Below, in pieces: positions 1 through 8,418 of a DNA stretch of 64,000 bases. How positions within the stretch are numbered: the stretch's first letter is position 1; each line of letters starts with the position of its first letter. The stretch is from Rhizobium mesoamericanum STM3625 (lineage in GTDB: Bacteria; Pseudomonadota; Alphaproteobacteria; Rhizobiales; Rhizobiaceae). The translations under genes were made by a program, and so were the position numbers. Below the pieces are notes generated by a model, which did not search any database, was not told the DNA's origin, and saw nothing but the letters and a program-made list of their open reading frames with translations. The DNA lies in the NCBI RefSeq assembly GCF_000312665.1, contig NZ_HF536772.1, positions 1,266,382 to 1,330,381 on the forward strand, given 5' to 3'.

Positions 1-115
1 TGTGGTCGACAACGATCTTGACGATTTGGTCGAGCACGACGGCAATGACGATAAAGATCAGGATCGGCACTGGCCGGGCAAATAGCGTCGGTCGTTCGAG
101 CGTCGGTTCGGTCAT
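1..115 (-). CDS. lspA: Lipoprotein signal peptidase (signal peptidase II), N-terminal part
   Basis: This is the first 38 codons of a minus-strand gene cut by the window edge. The translation begins MTEPTLERPTLFARP and runs into a hydrophobic helix ending in LDQIVKIVV. The D-Q-x-x-K pattern in the first membrane segment is typical of LspA, the inner-membrane aspartyl protease that removes signal peptides from diacylglyceryl-modified prolipoproteins. The ATG at 113-115 overlaps the TGA of the upstream RNA methyltransferase (112-114) as ATGA, so translation is probably coupled. The catalytic aspartates lie outside the window, so the call rests on the N-terminal motif. Confidence 0.85.
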   Translation of the reverse strand, partial: MTEPTLERPTLFARPVPILIFIVIAVVLDQIVKIVVDH

Positions 116-972
116 TTTGCCTCGTCGAGTGAGAGGAGATGCCGGCGTGCCTCGAACAGCATGACGGCGCTGGCAACGGCCAGATTGAGCGAGTCGGCGC
201 GGCCCTGCTGCGGAATACGGGCAAGCGTATCGGCTTCCTTGGCAAGATGCTCCGGCAGACCGGATTGCTCGTTGCCCATCAGGATCACCACCGGCTTCTT
301 CTTGTAGTCGATTGTCCGGTAATCGACCGAGCCCGCCAGATGCGTGGCGACGACAGAAACGCCGGCGTGCTTCTTCCAGACGATGAACTCCTCGGGGGTT
401 GCGCGGGCGACAGGAACGGCAAATACCGAACCCATGGTGGCGCGCACCGTTTCCAGCGAGAACGGATCGGTCGTCTCGCCGACAAGGATGACCCCGGAGG
501 CGCCGGCGGCATCGGCGGTGCGGATGATTGTGCCGAGATTGCCGGGGTCGCGGACCCGATCGAGGGCGATCCAGGTTTCCCCGGGCTTTGGATGGATGTC
601 GCGCAGCGGCTTCCAGCGACTCTCGAAGATGCCGACCACCATCTGCGGATTGTCGCGACGGGTGACCGAGGAGAGCACCTTCTCGCTGACCTCAAGCACC
701 AGCCCGCCTGATGCAATGGTCTTCGCCGCCATCTGCTCGACAAGCGGCTTGCCCTTGGCGGCCTTGGCATAAACAAGAGTGCGGATCATCCAGCCGAGTT
801 CGATCGCATCGATCACCAGCTTCAGGCCTTCGGCCATGAAGGTGCCGCTCTGCTCACGCGTCTTCTTGTCGCTGAGTGCCTTGATATCCTTGATGATGGG
901 ATTGGCGAGCGAGGTGACCTCTTTCACATGCCCGACTTTGTGTGGCCCGTGGCCCTTGTGTTCATGGATCAT
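112..972 (-). CDS. TrmH/SpoU-family RNA 2'-O-methyltransferase
   Basis: A 286-residue protein with an N-terminal substrate-binding region (about 20-105) and a C-terminal SPOUT knot domain. The three SpoU motifs are visible: DRVRDPGNLGTIIR at 138-151, ILMGNEQSGLP at 230-240, and IPQQGRADSLNLAVASA from 253. The family transfers a methyl group from SAM to a ribose 2'-OH in rRNA or tRNA; the target nucleotide cannot be read from sequence. The first 15 residues are His/Gly-rich and look like an extension. It overlaps the upstream methyltransferase gene and downstream lspA by 4 nt each (ATGA), making one tightly coupled operon. Confidence 0.9.
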   Translation of the reverse strand: MIHEHKGHGPHKVGHVKEVTSLANPIIKDIKALSDKKTREQSGTFMAEGLKLVIDAIELGWMIRTLVYAKAAKGKPLVEQMAAKTIASGGLVLEVSEKVLSSVTRRDNPQMVVGIFESRWKPLRDIHPKPGETWIALDRVRDPGNLGTIIRTADAAGASGVILVGETTDPFSLETVRATMGSVFAVPVARATPEEFIVWKKHAGVSVVATHLAGSVDYRTIDYKKKPVVILMGNEQSGLPEHLAKEADTLARIPQQGRADSLNLAVASAVMLFEARRHLLSLDEAK

Positions 973-2117
973 TTCGGCACCCAGCGGGAAAAAAGGGAGG
1001 TCGAGAGCGCGCGCCCTGGCGCCTTGCCGTCCAGCCCGCCCTCGCGAATGACGAGCTCGCCTGACTCGACGACACCGCCGGCGCCGCGCATCGTCTCGCG
1101 CATCAGCTCATGGATCGAATAGAAGCTGGCGCGGATCGAATAGGCCGTCAGCACCAGCCCGACCGCCTTCGGCGACAGAATTTCGCGGCAGATGTCGAGC
1201 ATGACCGGCAGATGCTCGAACAGGTGCCAGACCTCGCCATTCGGCCCACGGCCGAATTTCGGCGGATCGGTGAGGATGATGTCGTATTTGTTGCCGCGGC
1301 GCTCCTCACGCTGGATGAACTTCATTGCGTCTTCGCAGATCCAGCGAATCGGCGCCTTTTCCAGCCGGCTCAGGGCCTGGTTGTCACGAGCCCAGCCGAT
1401 CGCCTTCTTCGACGCATCGACATGCGTAACCTCGGCGCCTGCTGCTGCCGCCACGAGAGAGGCGACGCCGGTGTAGCCGAAGAGGTTCAGCACTTTCAGT
1501 GGTCGTCCAGTGGCTTCCACCTGCTGCTTCATCCAGGTCCAGTGGACGATCTGCTCTGGAAAGACGCCCACATGCCGGAAGGAGGTAAAACGGCCGAGGA
1601 AATCCACGCCGAGCAGGTTGAGCGGCCAGGTCTCGCCGAGCGCCTCCTTGGGAAAGCGCCAGCGCCCTGTGCCTTCCTCGTCCGTATCGCCGGTGAAGAC
1701 CGCATCGACCTTTTCCCAGACCTGCTTCGGCAGGGATGGCTGCCACAGTGCCTGGCCTTCAGGGCGCACGATCCGGTAGGGGCCGTATTGTTCCAGCTTC
1801 TCGCCATTGCCGCTGTCGATCAGATGAAAGTCACCAGCATCAAGAGATTCGAGGATGACGGGCACGCGCTCAGCCGGCCGCTCGCCGGTTCGCGCCGTCA
1901 ACGGACGATCGGTCGCCGTCGGAACCGAGGCCGGTTCGCGTAGCTTTTCGCGCGCCGGCGCAGGCTTTGCCGCGGGCCTTGTCGGCCGCGGGCTGCGGTC
2001 GTCGGCGCGGCGCCCGCCGGAGGGGCCGGCGGCGGATTTCTGGCCTGGCCGGCGTTCTTTTTGTCTCAACGTGATGTTCCGCGTGCTTCGGTTCGATAGA
2101 ACTCGTGCAAATAGCAT
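969..2117 (-). CDS. Class I SAM-dependent RNA methyltransferase (RlmI/RlmK-like)
   Basis: A 382-residue protein. Residues 1-86 are a basic Ala/Pro/Arg-rich low-complexity tail, so the true start may lie downstream of 2117. The catalytic Rossmann domain has motif I at 199-210 (VLNLFGYTGVAS), the acidic end of strand 2 (VDAS, about 223-226) and TDPPKFGR at 273-280. That last motif is the NPPY-like signature of rRNA cytosine-5 methyltransferases in the RlmI group. The exact target is unknown. The gene leads the minus-strand operon that continues into the TrmH-family gene and lspA with ATGA overlaps, and it is divergent from the CoxG-like gene about 70 bp away. Confidence 0.85.
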   Translation of the reverse strand: MLFARVLSNRSTRNITLRQKERRPGQKSAAGPSGGRRADDRSPRPTRPAAKPAPAREKLREPASVPTATDRPLTARTGERPAERVPVILESLDAGDFHLIDSGNGEKLEQYGPYRIVRPEGQALWQPSLPKQVWEKVDAVFTGDTDEEGTGRWRFPKEALGETWPLNLLGVDFLGRFTSFRHVGVFPEQIVHWTWMKQQVEATGRPLKVLNLFGYTGVASLVAAAAGAEVTHVDASKKAIGWARDNQALSRLEKAPIRWICEDAMKFIQREERRGNKYDIILTDPPKFGRGPNGEVWHLFEHLPVMLDICREILSPKAVGLVLTAYSIRASFYSIHELMRETMRGAGGVVESGELVIREGGLDGKAPGRALSTSLFSRWVPK

Positions 2118-2187
2118 TCCGTTTCACCTTGGCAAAGCGCTTTCCGGCTGTGATAAATTGAGCCAGGGCGAAATGAGAGGATTTCGA

Positions 2188-2640
2188 ATGGACTTGATCG
2201 GCGAAGAACGGATTTTGGCGCCACGGGGCGTCGTATGGGCCGCGCTGAATGATCCCGAGATTTTGAAGCAGTGCATTCCGGGCTGTCAGAGCCTGGAGAT
2301 GAAGTCGCCGACCGAGCTGGCCGCGGTGGTTAAGGTGAAGATCGGCCCCGTTTCGGCGACCTTCAACGGCGAGGTCACGCTTTCCAATATCAACGTGCCG
2401 GAGAGTTACACGATCTCAGGCGAAGGCAAGGGCGGTATCGCTGGCTTTGCCAAGGGCGGGGCTGATGTCGTGCTGAAGGACGAGGGAAGCGAGACGGTCT
2501 TGCGGTATGAAGCAAAAGCCCTGGTCGGTGGCAAGATCGCACAGCTCGGAGCGCGATTGATCGACTCGACATCCACGAAGCTAGCCCAGCAGTTCTTCTC
2601 CAGTTTCAACGCCGCCGTCAGTGCCAAGGCCGCGGAATAA
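2188..2640 (+). CDS. CoxG-like SRPBCC-domain protein (CO dehydrogenase subunit G family)
   Basis: A 150-residue protein beginning MDLIGEERILAPRGVVW, preceded by GAGAGG at 2175-2180. It follows the CoxG pattern: an N-terminal 'LNDPEILKQCIPGCQSLE' stretch, a beta-rich SRPBCC fold, then the conserved GKGGIAGFAKGGADVVL segment and a C-terminal helix with QFFSSF. CoxG proteins are linked to membrane attachment or maturation of molybdenum hydroxylases, but no coxMSL-type genes are nearby, so the role here is open. The gene stands alone on the plus strand, 9 bp before the GNAT gene, with which it may be co-transcribed. Confidence 0.8.
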   Translation: MDLIGEERILAPRGVVWAALNDPEILKQCIPGCQSLEMKSPTELAAVVKVKIGPVSATFNGEVTLSNINVPESYTISGEGKGGIAGFAKGGADVVLKDEGSETVLRYEAKALVGGKIAQLGARLIDSTSTKLAQQFFSSFNAAVSAKAAE

Positions 2641-2649
2641 GGATCCGAA

Positions 2650-3123
2650 TTGACAGATCTTTCCGCCCAAACACGACCGCAACCCGTAAAATGGACCATC
2701 AGGTCGCCAGGTCAGTCGGACTTGGAAATTCTGGCCGACATTTATCTCACCGTACGCCGCGAGACGTTTGTATGGGTTGATCCCGCCAGCTTCCGCCACG
2801 AAGATTTTAAAACTCACACGCACGGCGAACATCTGTGGCTGGCGGAGGCACCAAATGGCGAGATCGCCGGCTTCATGACGTTATGGCCACCGGACGATTT
2901 CATACACATGCTCTATGTCAGCAAATTCTGGCAAGGGCAGGGCGCCGGCGCTGCGCTGCTGGCGGCGCTGCCGGATTGGCCGCACAACAAATATCGTTTG
3001 AAATGCTTGGTGAAGAACAGCCGCGCGAAGGCATTCTATCGTTCCAAGGGGTTCGTCGTTACGGGTTCGGGCACATCAGCGGAAGGCGACTTTGAGGAGA
3101 TGAGCTTTTATCCGGATGCGTAA
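2650..3123 (+). CDS. GNAT-family N-acetyltransferase
   Basis: A 157-residue protein. The acetyl-CoA binding motif A is WQGQGAGAALL (QGQGAG at 95-100), followed by the motif B segment VKNSRAKAFYRSKGFVV near the C-terminus. The start appears to be TTG at 2650, with AAGGA at 2639-2643; no in-frame ATG precedes the conserved fold. GNAT enzymes transfer acetyl from acetyl-CoA to an amine, and the substrate cannot be predicted from this context. It follows the CoxG-like gene by 9 bp and converges with the HtrA-like gene. Confidence 0.8.
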   Translation: MTDLSAQTRPQPVKWTIRSPGQSDLEILADIYLTVRRETFVWVDPASFRHEDFKTHTHGEHLWLAEAPNGEIAGFMTLWPPDDFIHMLYVSKFWQGQGAGAALLAALPDWPHNKYRLKCLVKNSRAKAFYRSKGFVVTGSGTSAEGDFEEMSFYPDA

Positions 3124-3137
3124 CCCCTTTGCCCGCC

Positions 3138-4043
3138 CTATTGCAACTGCGGTTTCTTCAGGAACGCGTTGCGATCAGCGGACCTGATGCGCAGCCATGC
3201 CTCACGGCCATCGCGGAGCACGCGCATCGGAATTTCCGCACCTGCGGGTCCGCTGCTCCAGACCTTGCGATAGAAATCGGCGAGCCCATCGACTTCGCCA
3301 TCCCGGATTTCAGAAATAATGTCACCGCGCCGCAAGCCGGCGTCAGCCGCCGGGCTGCCCTCAGCCACGCTCATCACCACCACATCGCCATTGCTTTCCG
3401 CTGAGAAGGCTCCGAGCCACGGCCGCGGCGGCTTGTTCACGCGACCGCGGGTCATCAAATCGTCGAGAATTGGCGGAAGCAGATTGATCGGCACGATCAT
3501 GTTGATGTCGGCCACCTCGTCGTTCTGGCTCATCTGCAGACGCAGGGAACCAATCCCAAGCAATTTGCCCTTGGTGTCAATGAGGGCCGCGCCTCCCCAT
3601 GAGGGATGCGCCGGCGTCGTGAAGATCGCTTCATCGAGCAGATATTCCCAATAGCCCGCGAACTCCTGTTTCGCCACGATCCTGGCTTCCACAAACTGGC
3701 CGATACCGTCCGCCAGCACGACGGGGTCACCGAGGCTGGCTCCGCTGCCATCGCCAAATTCCAACGCCGGCAGGCCGAGATCTCCCAGCGCCTGAAGAAG
3801 GCCGAACCCTGTCTCCTGGTCATAGGCGAGCGGATGGGCAGCAATGACACGCCCGTCAAGTGTGGTCAGCCACACTTCGTCGGCCTCGGTAATCAGGTAG
3901 CCAATGGTAAGGACCAGTCCGGATTCCCTGATGACAACGCCGCTGCCTTCCCGGCGGGTGCCCAGTGTGCCCGCGGTAAAGGCGTCGTCAGGAATTGAGG
4001 AGCTAACGGCCACGACTGACCGCAGGATTTCGTCGATATTCAT
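3138..4043 (-). CDS. HtrA/DegP-like PDZ protein with substituted catalytic triad
   Basis: A 301-residue protein with a chymotrypsin-like S1C fold (about 1-200) and one PDZ domain (about 208-290). The HtrA framework is clear: GSGVVI at 33-38, GLVLT at 42-46, a DGR turn, IVPINLLP and PRPWLG. The active-site positions are altered. The LTNNHVV equivalent reads LTIGYLI (His to Tyr49), the DPLTDLAV equivalent reads DQETGFGL (Asp to Gly79), and the GNSGG equivalent reads HPSWGG (Ser to Trp149). No signal peptide is visible, so the product is probably cytoplasmic. It is likely a proteolytically inactive scaffold or peptide-binding protein. This rests on hand alignment to the family consensus. Confidence 0.8.
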   Translation of the reverse strand: MNIDEILRSVVAVSSSIPDDAFTAGTLGTRREGSGVVIRESGLVLTIGYLITEADEVWLTTLDGRVIAAHPLAYDQETGFGLLQALGDLGLPALEFGDGSGASLGDPVVLADGIGQFVEARIVAKQEFAGYWEYLLDEAIFTTPAHPSWGGAALIDTKGKLLGIGSLRLQMSQNDEVADINMIVPINLLPPILDDLMTRGRVNKPPRPWLGAFSAESNGDVVVMSVAEGSPAADAGLRRGDIISEIRDGEVDGLADFYRKVWSSGPAGAEIPMRVLRDGREAWLRIRSADRNAFLKKPQLQ

Positions 4044-4204
4044 GGTCCCATCCTTCCAAGGCGCGGCGCATGTTTCGGAAAACGACTGTGCCTGGCAGAT
4101 GTGCAGTGGGTCTATTTCATATAGCTATGGAGGTGGGGCCGTCGCTGCAAGTGCTTGCGCGCCGGAATTTCAGACTGCGCGCCTGGCCTTGCGCCCGGTG
4201 TGCA

Positions 4205-4537
4205 TCACCGCGACGGCAACTGCCCAGCAATTTCCTCGGCGCGGTTCTTGTGGCGGTCCGCCTCTGCCTGCCAGCGGGCGGCTTCCTTCGCCTCTATTCG
4301 GACGCGCTTGCGGTATTTGGCCTGGTTGAGCCATGTGGCTGCAGAGCCGAGCATAATACCAATGATCAAAGCGATGAAGATAAATACAAATAACGGCGCA
4401 GACAGAGAGAGCGCCTGGTCTTCTGGTCGGAAGGGATTGAAGGCCAGGGTCACGACCTGCCGGTTGGCGACACAAAAAATGATGAGGATGATTCCAAGTG
4501 GGAGAAAAATCAAAAGGTTGGTGATCTTTTTCGCCAT
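4205..4537 (-). CDS. lapA: LapA-family (DUF1049) inner-membrane protein
   Basis: A 110-residue protein starting MAKKITNLLIF at 4535-4537, with GGAGG at 4544-4548 and a 6-nt spacer. The frame stays open upstream, but only this start has a good ribosome binding site. Two membrane helices (about 7-25 and 47-69) are followed by a charged, Ala-rich cytoplasmic helix, as in LapA/YciS. In E. coli LapA works with LapB on LpxC turnover and LPS balance. No lapB is adjacent here, so that role is only inferred. It lies downstream of ihfB, as in other rhizobia. Confidence 0.75.
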   Translation of the reverse strand: MAKKITNLLIFLPLGIILIIFCVANRQVVTLAFNPFRPEDQALSLSAPLFVFIFIALIIGIMLGSAATWLNQAKYRKRVRIEAKEAARWQAEADRHKNRAEEIAGQLPSR

Positions 4538-4661
4538 GCTCGGCCTCCGTATTTCGACGCGCGCCCATCTTTGGCGCGGTCGCTTTGATCTGGTCAGCAG
4601 GATAGTGGGCCGGAAGCCAAGTTCAAGTGAGGGGTTGCCGCAGGTCGCCACGTGGAGAGGA

Positions 4662-4961
4662 TCAATCCTCTTCGTCGGCCTGTCCCGGATTGAGGCGCTC
4701 GCGCAGTTCCTTGCCGGTTTTGAAGAAGGGAACCCACTTCTCTTCAACGAAAACAGTATCGCCTGTACGTGGGTTGCGGCCGGAACGGGAGGGGCGGTTC
4801 TTCACCGAAAAAGCGCCGAATCCACGCAGTTCAACGCGGTTGCCCGCTGCGAGCGCGTCCGTGATCTCGTCGAGGACCGCGTTGACGATATTCTCGACAT
4901 CGCGATGGTAAAGATGCGGGTTGCGGGCTGCAACTATCTGCACCAGTTCGGACTTGATCAC
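4662..4961 (-). CDS. ihfB: Integration host factor subunit beta
   Basis: A 99-residue HU/IHF-family DNA-bending protein. The beta-arm tip has GRNPRTG at 61-67, including the proline that intercalates into DNA. The start [21 protein letters not shown] and the C-terminal acidic tail (QADEED) match IHF-beta rather than HU. IHF bends DNA at specific sites and assists sigma-54 promoters, recombination and replication. Gene order sppA-ihfB-lapA on the minus strand is the usual alphaproteobacterial arrangement, with only 26 bp between sppA and ihfB. Confidence 0.93.
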   Translation of the reverse strand: MIKSELVQIVAARNPHLYHRDVENIVNAVLDEITDALAAGNRVELRGFGAFSVKNRPSRSGRNPRTGDTVFVEEKWVPFFKTGKELRERLNPGQADEED

Positions 4962-4987
4962 TTTCGCCCCCTTAAATTATTGATTTC

Positions 4988-5941
4988 TTATTGGTCATTG
5001 CCAACCTGCCAAACTGAAAGGAGCCCGTCAAGGAGCAACTTTGGGGGCAAAATTCCGGCGAGGCCTCGCGCCGCGACAAGATCGTCGTAGCCGAGCAGCG
5101 TCAAGATCTGGGACACGCTTTCGGCGAGGAGGAAGGGAGTGCTGCTCCTCTTGTTCCAATCGACTTCCGGCAGGCTCTTGCTGACCTTGCGTGTTTCAAG
5201 ATAGGCCCGGATCTCGTCGTCCCCGCCGATCTGGTCGATCAGCTTGGCCTGGAGAGCCTGGCGACCGGTAAAGATGGAGCCGTCGGCGAGCTTTTGGGCC
5301 TCCTCGTGCGGTAACTTGCGACGCTCCGCGACGAGATCGACGAACCAGCCGTAGCTGTCGATGATCATATTGTTGATCATGGCCTTAGCCTCTTCGCTCG
5401 CCGGGTGGAATGGCGACGGCTCGGCTTTCAATGGCGAAGACTTTATCTCCTCCAACGAAACTCCGATCTTGTCGAGCAGCGGCCTGATCTGCGGATACTG
5501 GAAGATAACGCCGATCGAACCGGTGATCGAGTTATCTCCTGCTATAATCATGTCGCCGGCGGTCGCAATCATGTAGCCAGCGGAAGCAGCAAGCGTGCGC
5601 ACGTCGGATACGACGGGCTTTTTGGCAGCAATGGCACGGATCGCTTTGAAGATCCTCTCGCCGCCATAAGTTGTACCCCCAGGCGAGGAGATCGAGACGA
5701 TGACCGCTTTCACTGAGTCGCTCTTTTCGATCCTCTTTAAGCGCTCCAGCAGTTCGTCATCGTCGGTGATTAGCCCGGAAATGGTTACGTGGGCGACGTG
5801 CGCCCGGCTCGTGGCGACGTCGCCGACGATGAGCCGATAGGCCATGAAACCCAATAAAACGAGCAGCAATACCGCTACGACGCGCCAAAAGCCAACCTTG
5901 CGGCGAAGCCTGCGGCGATCGGCAATCATCGAACTGTCCAT
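4988..5941 (-). CDS. sppA: Signal peptide peptidase SppA, short (36K) type
   Basis: A 317-residue S49-family protease with a cytoplasmic basic N-terminus, one membrane anchor (about 19-36) and a periplasmic catalytic domain. The nucleophile is Ser120 in LAASAGYM and the likely general base is Lys172 in SPLKAEPSPF. The 52-residue gap matches the Ser/Lys dyad spacing of Bacillus SppA. The enzyme cleaves remnant signal peptides in the membrane. It is the short single-domain form, not the double-length E. coli type. It is the first gene of the sppA-ihfB-lapA group. Confidence 0.9.
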   Translation of the reverse strand: MDSSMIADRRRLRRKVGFWRVVAVLLLVLLGFMAYRLIVGDVATSRAHVAHVTISGLITDDDELLERLKRIEKSDSVKAVIVSISSPGGTTYGGERIFKAIRAIAAKKPVVSDVRTLAASAGYMIATAGDMIIAGDNSITGSIGVIFQYPQIRPLLDKIGVSLEEIKSSPLKAEPSPFHPASEEAKAMINNMIIDSYGWFVDLVAERRKLPHEEAQKLADGSIFTGRQALQAKLIDQIGGDDEIRAYLETRKVSKSLPEVDWNKRSSTPFLLAESVSQILTLLGYDDLVAARGLAGILPPKLLLDGLLSVWQVGNDQ

Positions 5942-6152
5942 GCTTTCCTCCAGGGGGTGGCGAGCACGCGCGATCCCGTAAATCTAGGGCTCGAGCGCGG
6001 TTCGGACACGTTGATTTTACCCCGCGCCCATGCCTTTCTTGTTTGTTGCAGAAAAAAATCCATATTGGCAAGTCAGTGTAATAATGCGAAACGAACTGTG
6101 ATCGGGCGCGACAATGTCTATACGCTGCCTGATCACGACACGGACCTGGTTT

Positions 6153-6818
6153 ATGCTCAACACTTTGAACACCACCGGAAAGGCTGACTATGTGAGGCCG
6201 GAGCGGAGCGCCTATGGCGCTGCGCGTTTCCACTCCGCGCGCGTGCGCCGGCTGAAGATCATCCTCCCAATCGCGGCCGTCGTGGTTTCGCTGATCTTTA
6301 TTGCTGTTTCCGTGATCCGCACCTATCTGCCGGAAAACATCAAGATCGAGGGCGCCAAGATTGAGAACGGTAAAGTCGTGATGGAGAAACCTGCCATCTC
6401 GGGCCGCAATTCGGATGGAATCAACTATTCGATGCTGGCCGAAAGGGCGCTTCAGGACATCAAGAACCCCAACCTGATGACGCTGGAGAACATCAAGGCC
6501 GCCGTACCGATGAAGGATGATCTGATCGCTCGCGTCGAAGCGACGGCTGCTGACTATGACCGTGCGACCGACAATCTCGATGTCAAATCACCCTTTGCCA
6601 TCCTTTTGAGCAACGGACTGACGGCCAACTTCCAGAGCGCCAAGGTGGACATAAAGGGTGGAAAGCTCACCAGCGAGGACCCCGTAAGTATTCAGAAAGA
6701 TAGCGCGTCTATTGTTGCGCAGTCGATCAAGATGACGGATAAGGGGCAGACGATCACATTCGAGGGGAACGTTCGCATGAATGTCGATCCCTCCACTATT
6801 CACAAACAGGGCACGTAA
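6153..6818 (+). CDS. lptC: LPS export ABC transporter periplasmic protein LptC
   Basis: A 221-residue bitopic protein with a membrane helix at about 35-53 (KIILPIAAVVVSLIFIAV) and a periplasmic beta-jellyroll. LptC receives LPS from LptBFG and passes it to LptA. The start MLNTLNTTGK at 6153 is chosen because it begins just before the conserved N-terminal region; its ribosome binding site is weak, and an in-frame ATG exists at 6114. It is followed 13 bp later by lptA, then lptB. Confidence 0.85.
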   Translation: MLNTLNTTGKADYVRPERSAYGAARFHSARVRRLKIILPIAAVVVSLIFIAVSVIRTYLPENIKIEGAKIENGKVVMEKPAISGRNSDGINYSMLAERALQDIKNPNLMTLENIKAAVPMKDDLIARVEATAADYDRATDNLDVKSPFAILLSNGLTANFQSAKVDIKGGKLTSEDPVSIQKDSASIVAQSIKMTDKGQTITFEGNVRMNVDPSTIHKQGT

Positions 6819-6831
6819 CAGCCGGGTCACC

Positions 6832-7440
6832 ATGACAAACGATTGTCGCATTTCTACCCGCAAAGCGGGAGCAGTATTCCTTAGTGGCGCGGTCGCGCTG
6901 CTACTGTTGACCGGAAGCGCCATGGCGCAGGCAACAACCAGTCAGATGGATGGGCTGAAGCTGAACAGCAACGAGCCGATCCAGATCGAGAGCGACAAGC
7001 TGGAGATCCACGATCAGGAGCACACAGCCGATTTTACTGGCAATGTGAAGGTGGTGCAGGGGAAGACGACGCTGCAGGCCGGACATATGACGGTCTATTA
7101 CAAGCCGAAGGCCGAGGATGCGAATGCGACTCCGGCGGATGGCGCCAAGACCGCTTCGGCCTCGATTTCATCGGGCAACACCGACATCGATCACATCATC
7201 GTCACGGACAAGGTGTTCTTGAATTCGGGTACGCAAACAGCCACCGCCGATAACGGCTCGTTCGACATGGCCAAGCAGCTTTTCATCCTCAAGGGTGAAA
7301 AGGTTGTGCTTACCGATGGGCCAAACGTCTTTACGGGCTGCCAGCTGACGGTCCACATGCAAACGGGGCAGGCACAGCTGGAGAGCTGCGGGGGGCGCGT
7401 CCAGATTCAGCTTGATCCGAAATCGCAGAAACAGAACTGA
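6832..7440 (+). CDS. lptA: LPS transport periplasmic protein LptA (OstA-like)
   Basis: A 202-residue periplasmic protein. From the ATG at 6832 it has a signal peptide with a basic n-region, the hydrophobic run GAVALLLLTG and a cleavage site after AMA (about residue 32). An alternative ATG at 6781 would add 17 residues before the signal and looks less likely. The mature part has the OstA/LptA jellyroll pattern: PIQIESDKLEI, DFTGNVKVVQGKTTL and later EKVVLTDGPNVF. LptA bridges the periplasm for LPS transfer to LptDE. It lies between lptC and lptB. Confidence 0.9.
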   Translation: MTNDCRISTRKAGAVFLSGAVALLLLTGSAMAQATTSQMDGLKLNSNEPIQIESDKLEIHDQEHTADFTGNVKVVQGKTTLQAGHMTVYYKPKAEDANATPADGAKTASASISSGNTDIDHIIVTDKVFLNSGTQTATADNGSFDMAKQLFILKGEKVVLTDGPNVFTGCQLTVHMQTGQAQLESCGGRVQIQLDPKSQKQN

Positions 7441-7455
7441 CCCCGGCCTTACCAC

Positions 7456-8262
7456 GTGAAGCTATTTTCGCTATCGACCATGTTCGGCGGGTCCGGGCAG
7501 CAAGCTGCTGAGACCCACGCCGGTGACAAGAGCCGTTACCAGGGCACGCTAATTGCGCGCGGTCTGACAAAGACCTACAGCACCCGGCGCGTTGTGAACG
7601 GCGTGTCGCTGGTCGTTCGGCGAGGCGAGGCCGTCGGCCTACTTGGCCCGAATGGTGCCGGCAAGACGACCTGTTTCTATATGATCACCGGGCTGGTGCC
7701 CGTCGATGAGGGCACAATCGAGATCGATGGCAATGATGTCACGACGATGCCGATGTATCGCCGCTCGCGACTGGGCGTTGGCTACCTACCGCAGGAAGCC
7801 TCGATTTTCCGCGGCCTGACCGTCGAGGAGAACATTCGGGCGGTCTTAGAAGTGCATATCAACGATAAGGCTCAGCGCGAGAAGAAGCTCGACGAACTCC
7901 TCGACGAGTTTCACATTCGTAAGTTGCGAAAGAGCGCTGCCGTCTCGCTTTCAGGTGGCGAGCGTCGCCGCCTCGAAATCGCCCGCGCGTTGGCGACCGA
8001 TCCGACCTTCATGCTCCTCGACGAGCCGTTCGCCGGCGTCGACCCGATCTCCGTGGCCGATATCCAGCATCTGGTGCATCACTTGACGGCACGTGGCATC
8101 GGCGTGTTGATCACCGACCATAACGTGCGCGAGACGCTGGGCCTTATTGACCGTGCCTACATCATCCATGCGGGAGAAGTGCTGACGCATGGTCGTGCCA
8201 ACGATATCGTCAACAACCCGGAAGTGCGCCGCCTTTACCTAGGCGACAATTTCAGCCTTTGA
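7456..8262 (+). CDS. lptB: LPS export ABC transporter ATPase LptB
   Basis: A 268-residue ABC ATPase with Walker A GPNGAGKTT (64-72), signature SLSGGERRRLEIARA, Walker B FMLLDEPFAGVDP and the switch histidine in LITDHNVRE. It powers LPS extraction from the inner membrane with LptFG, which lie elsewhere. The start is GTG at 7456. Relative to the E. coli protein there is an N-terminal extension of about 25-30 residues before the first beta strand. It is the third gene of lptC-lptA-lptB and is followed by rpoN, the standard proteobacterial order. Confidence 0.93.
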   Translation: MKLFSLSTMFGGSGQQAAETHAGDKSRYQGTLIARGLTKTYSTRRVVNGVSLVVRRGEAVGLLGPNGAGKTTCFYMITGLVPVDEGTIEIDGNDVTTMPMYRRSRLGVGYLPQEASIFRGLTVEENIRAVLEVHINDKAQREKKLDELLDEFHIRKLRKSAAVSLSGGERRRLEIARALATDPTFMLLDEPFAGVDPISVADIQHLVHHLTARGIGVLITDHNVRETLGLIDRAYIIHAGEVLTHGRANDIVNNPEVRRLYLGDNFSL

Positions 8263-8305
8263 TGCTCTGATGCACGGCTGAAATTCACCTTCTGTGACAG
8301 TTCCG

Positions 8306-8334
8306 CTTGACCAAATAGAATAAAAAAGCAATTT
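8306..8334 (+). promoter_or_regulatory. Candidate sigma-70 promoter upstream of rpoN
   Basis: CTTGAC at 8306-8311 is followed after 17 nt by CAATTT at 8329-8334, in an A-rich stretch between lptB and rpoN. The CTTGAC hexamer fits the rhizobial housekeeping -35 element; the -10 element is poor. It would let rpoN be transcribed separately from the lpt genes. Confidence 0.3.
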
Positions 8335-8418
8335 TTGGGCCAACTTGGATTTCCGTGGCCTGAACCCGTAACAGGACGCGGTTTCCCGGGGGAGACGAAC
8401 GGGAGTTTCGCGTCCGCT

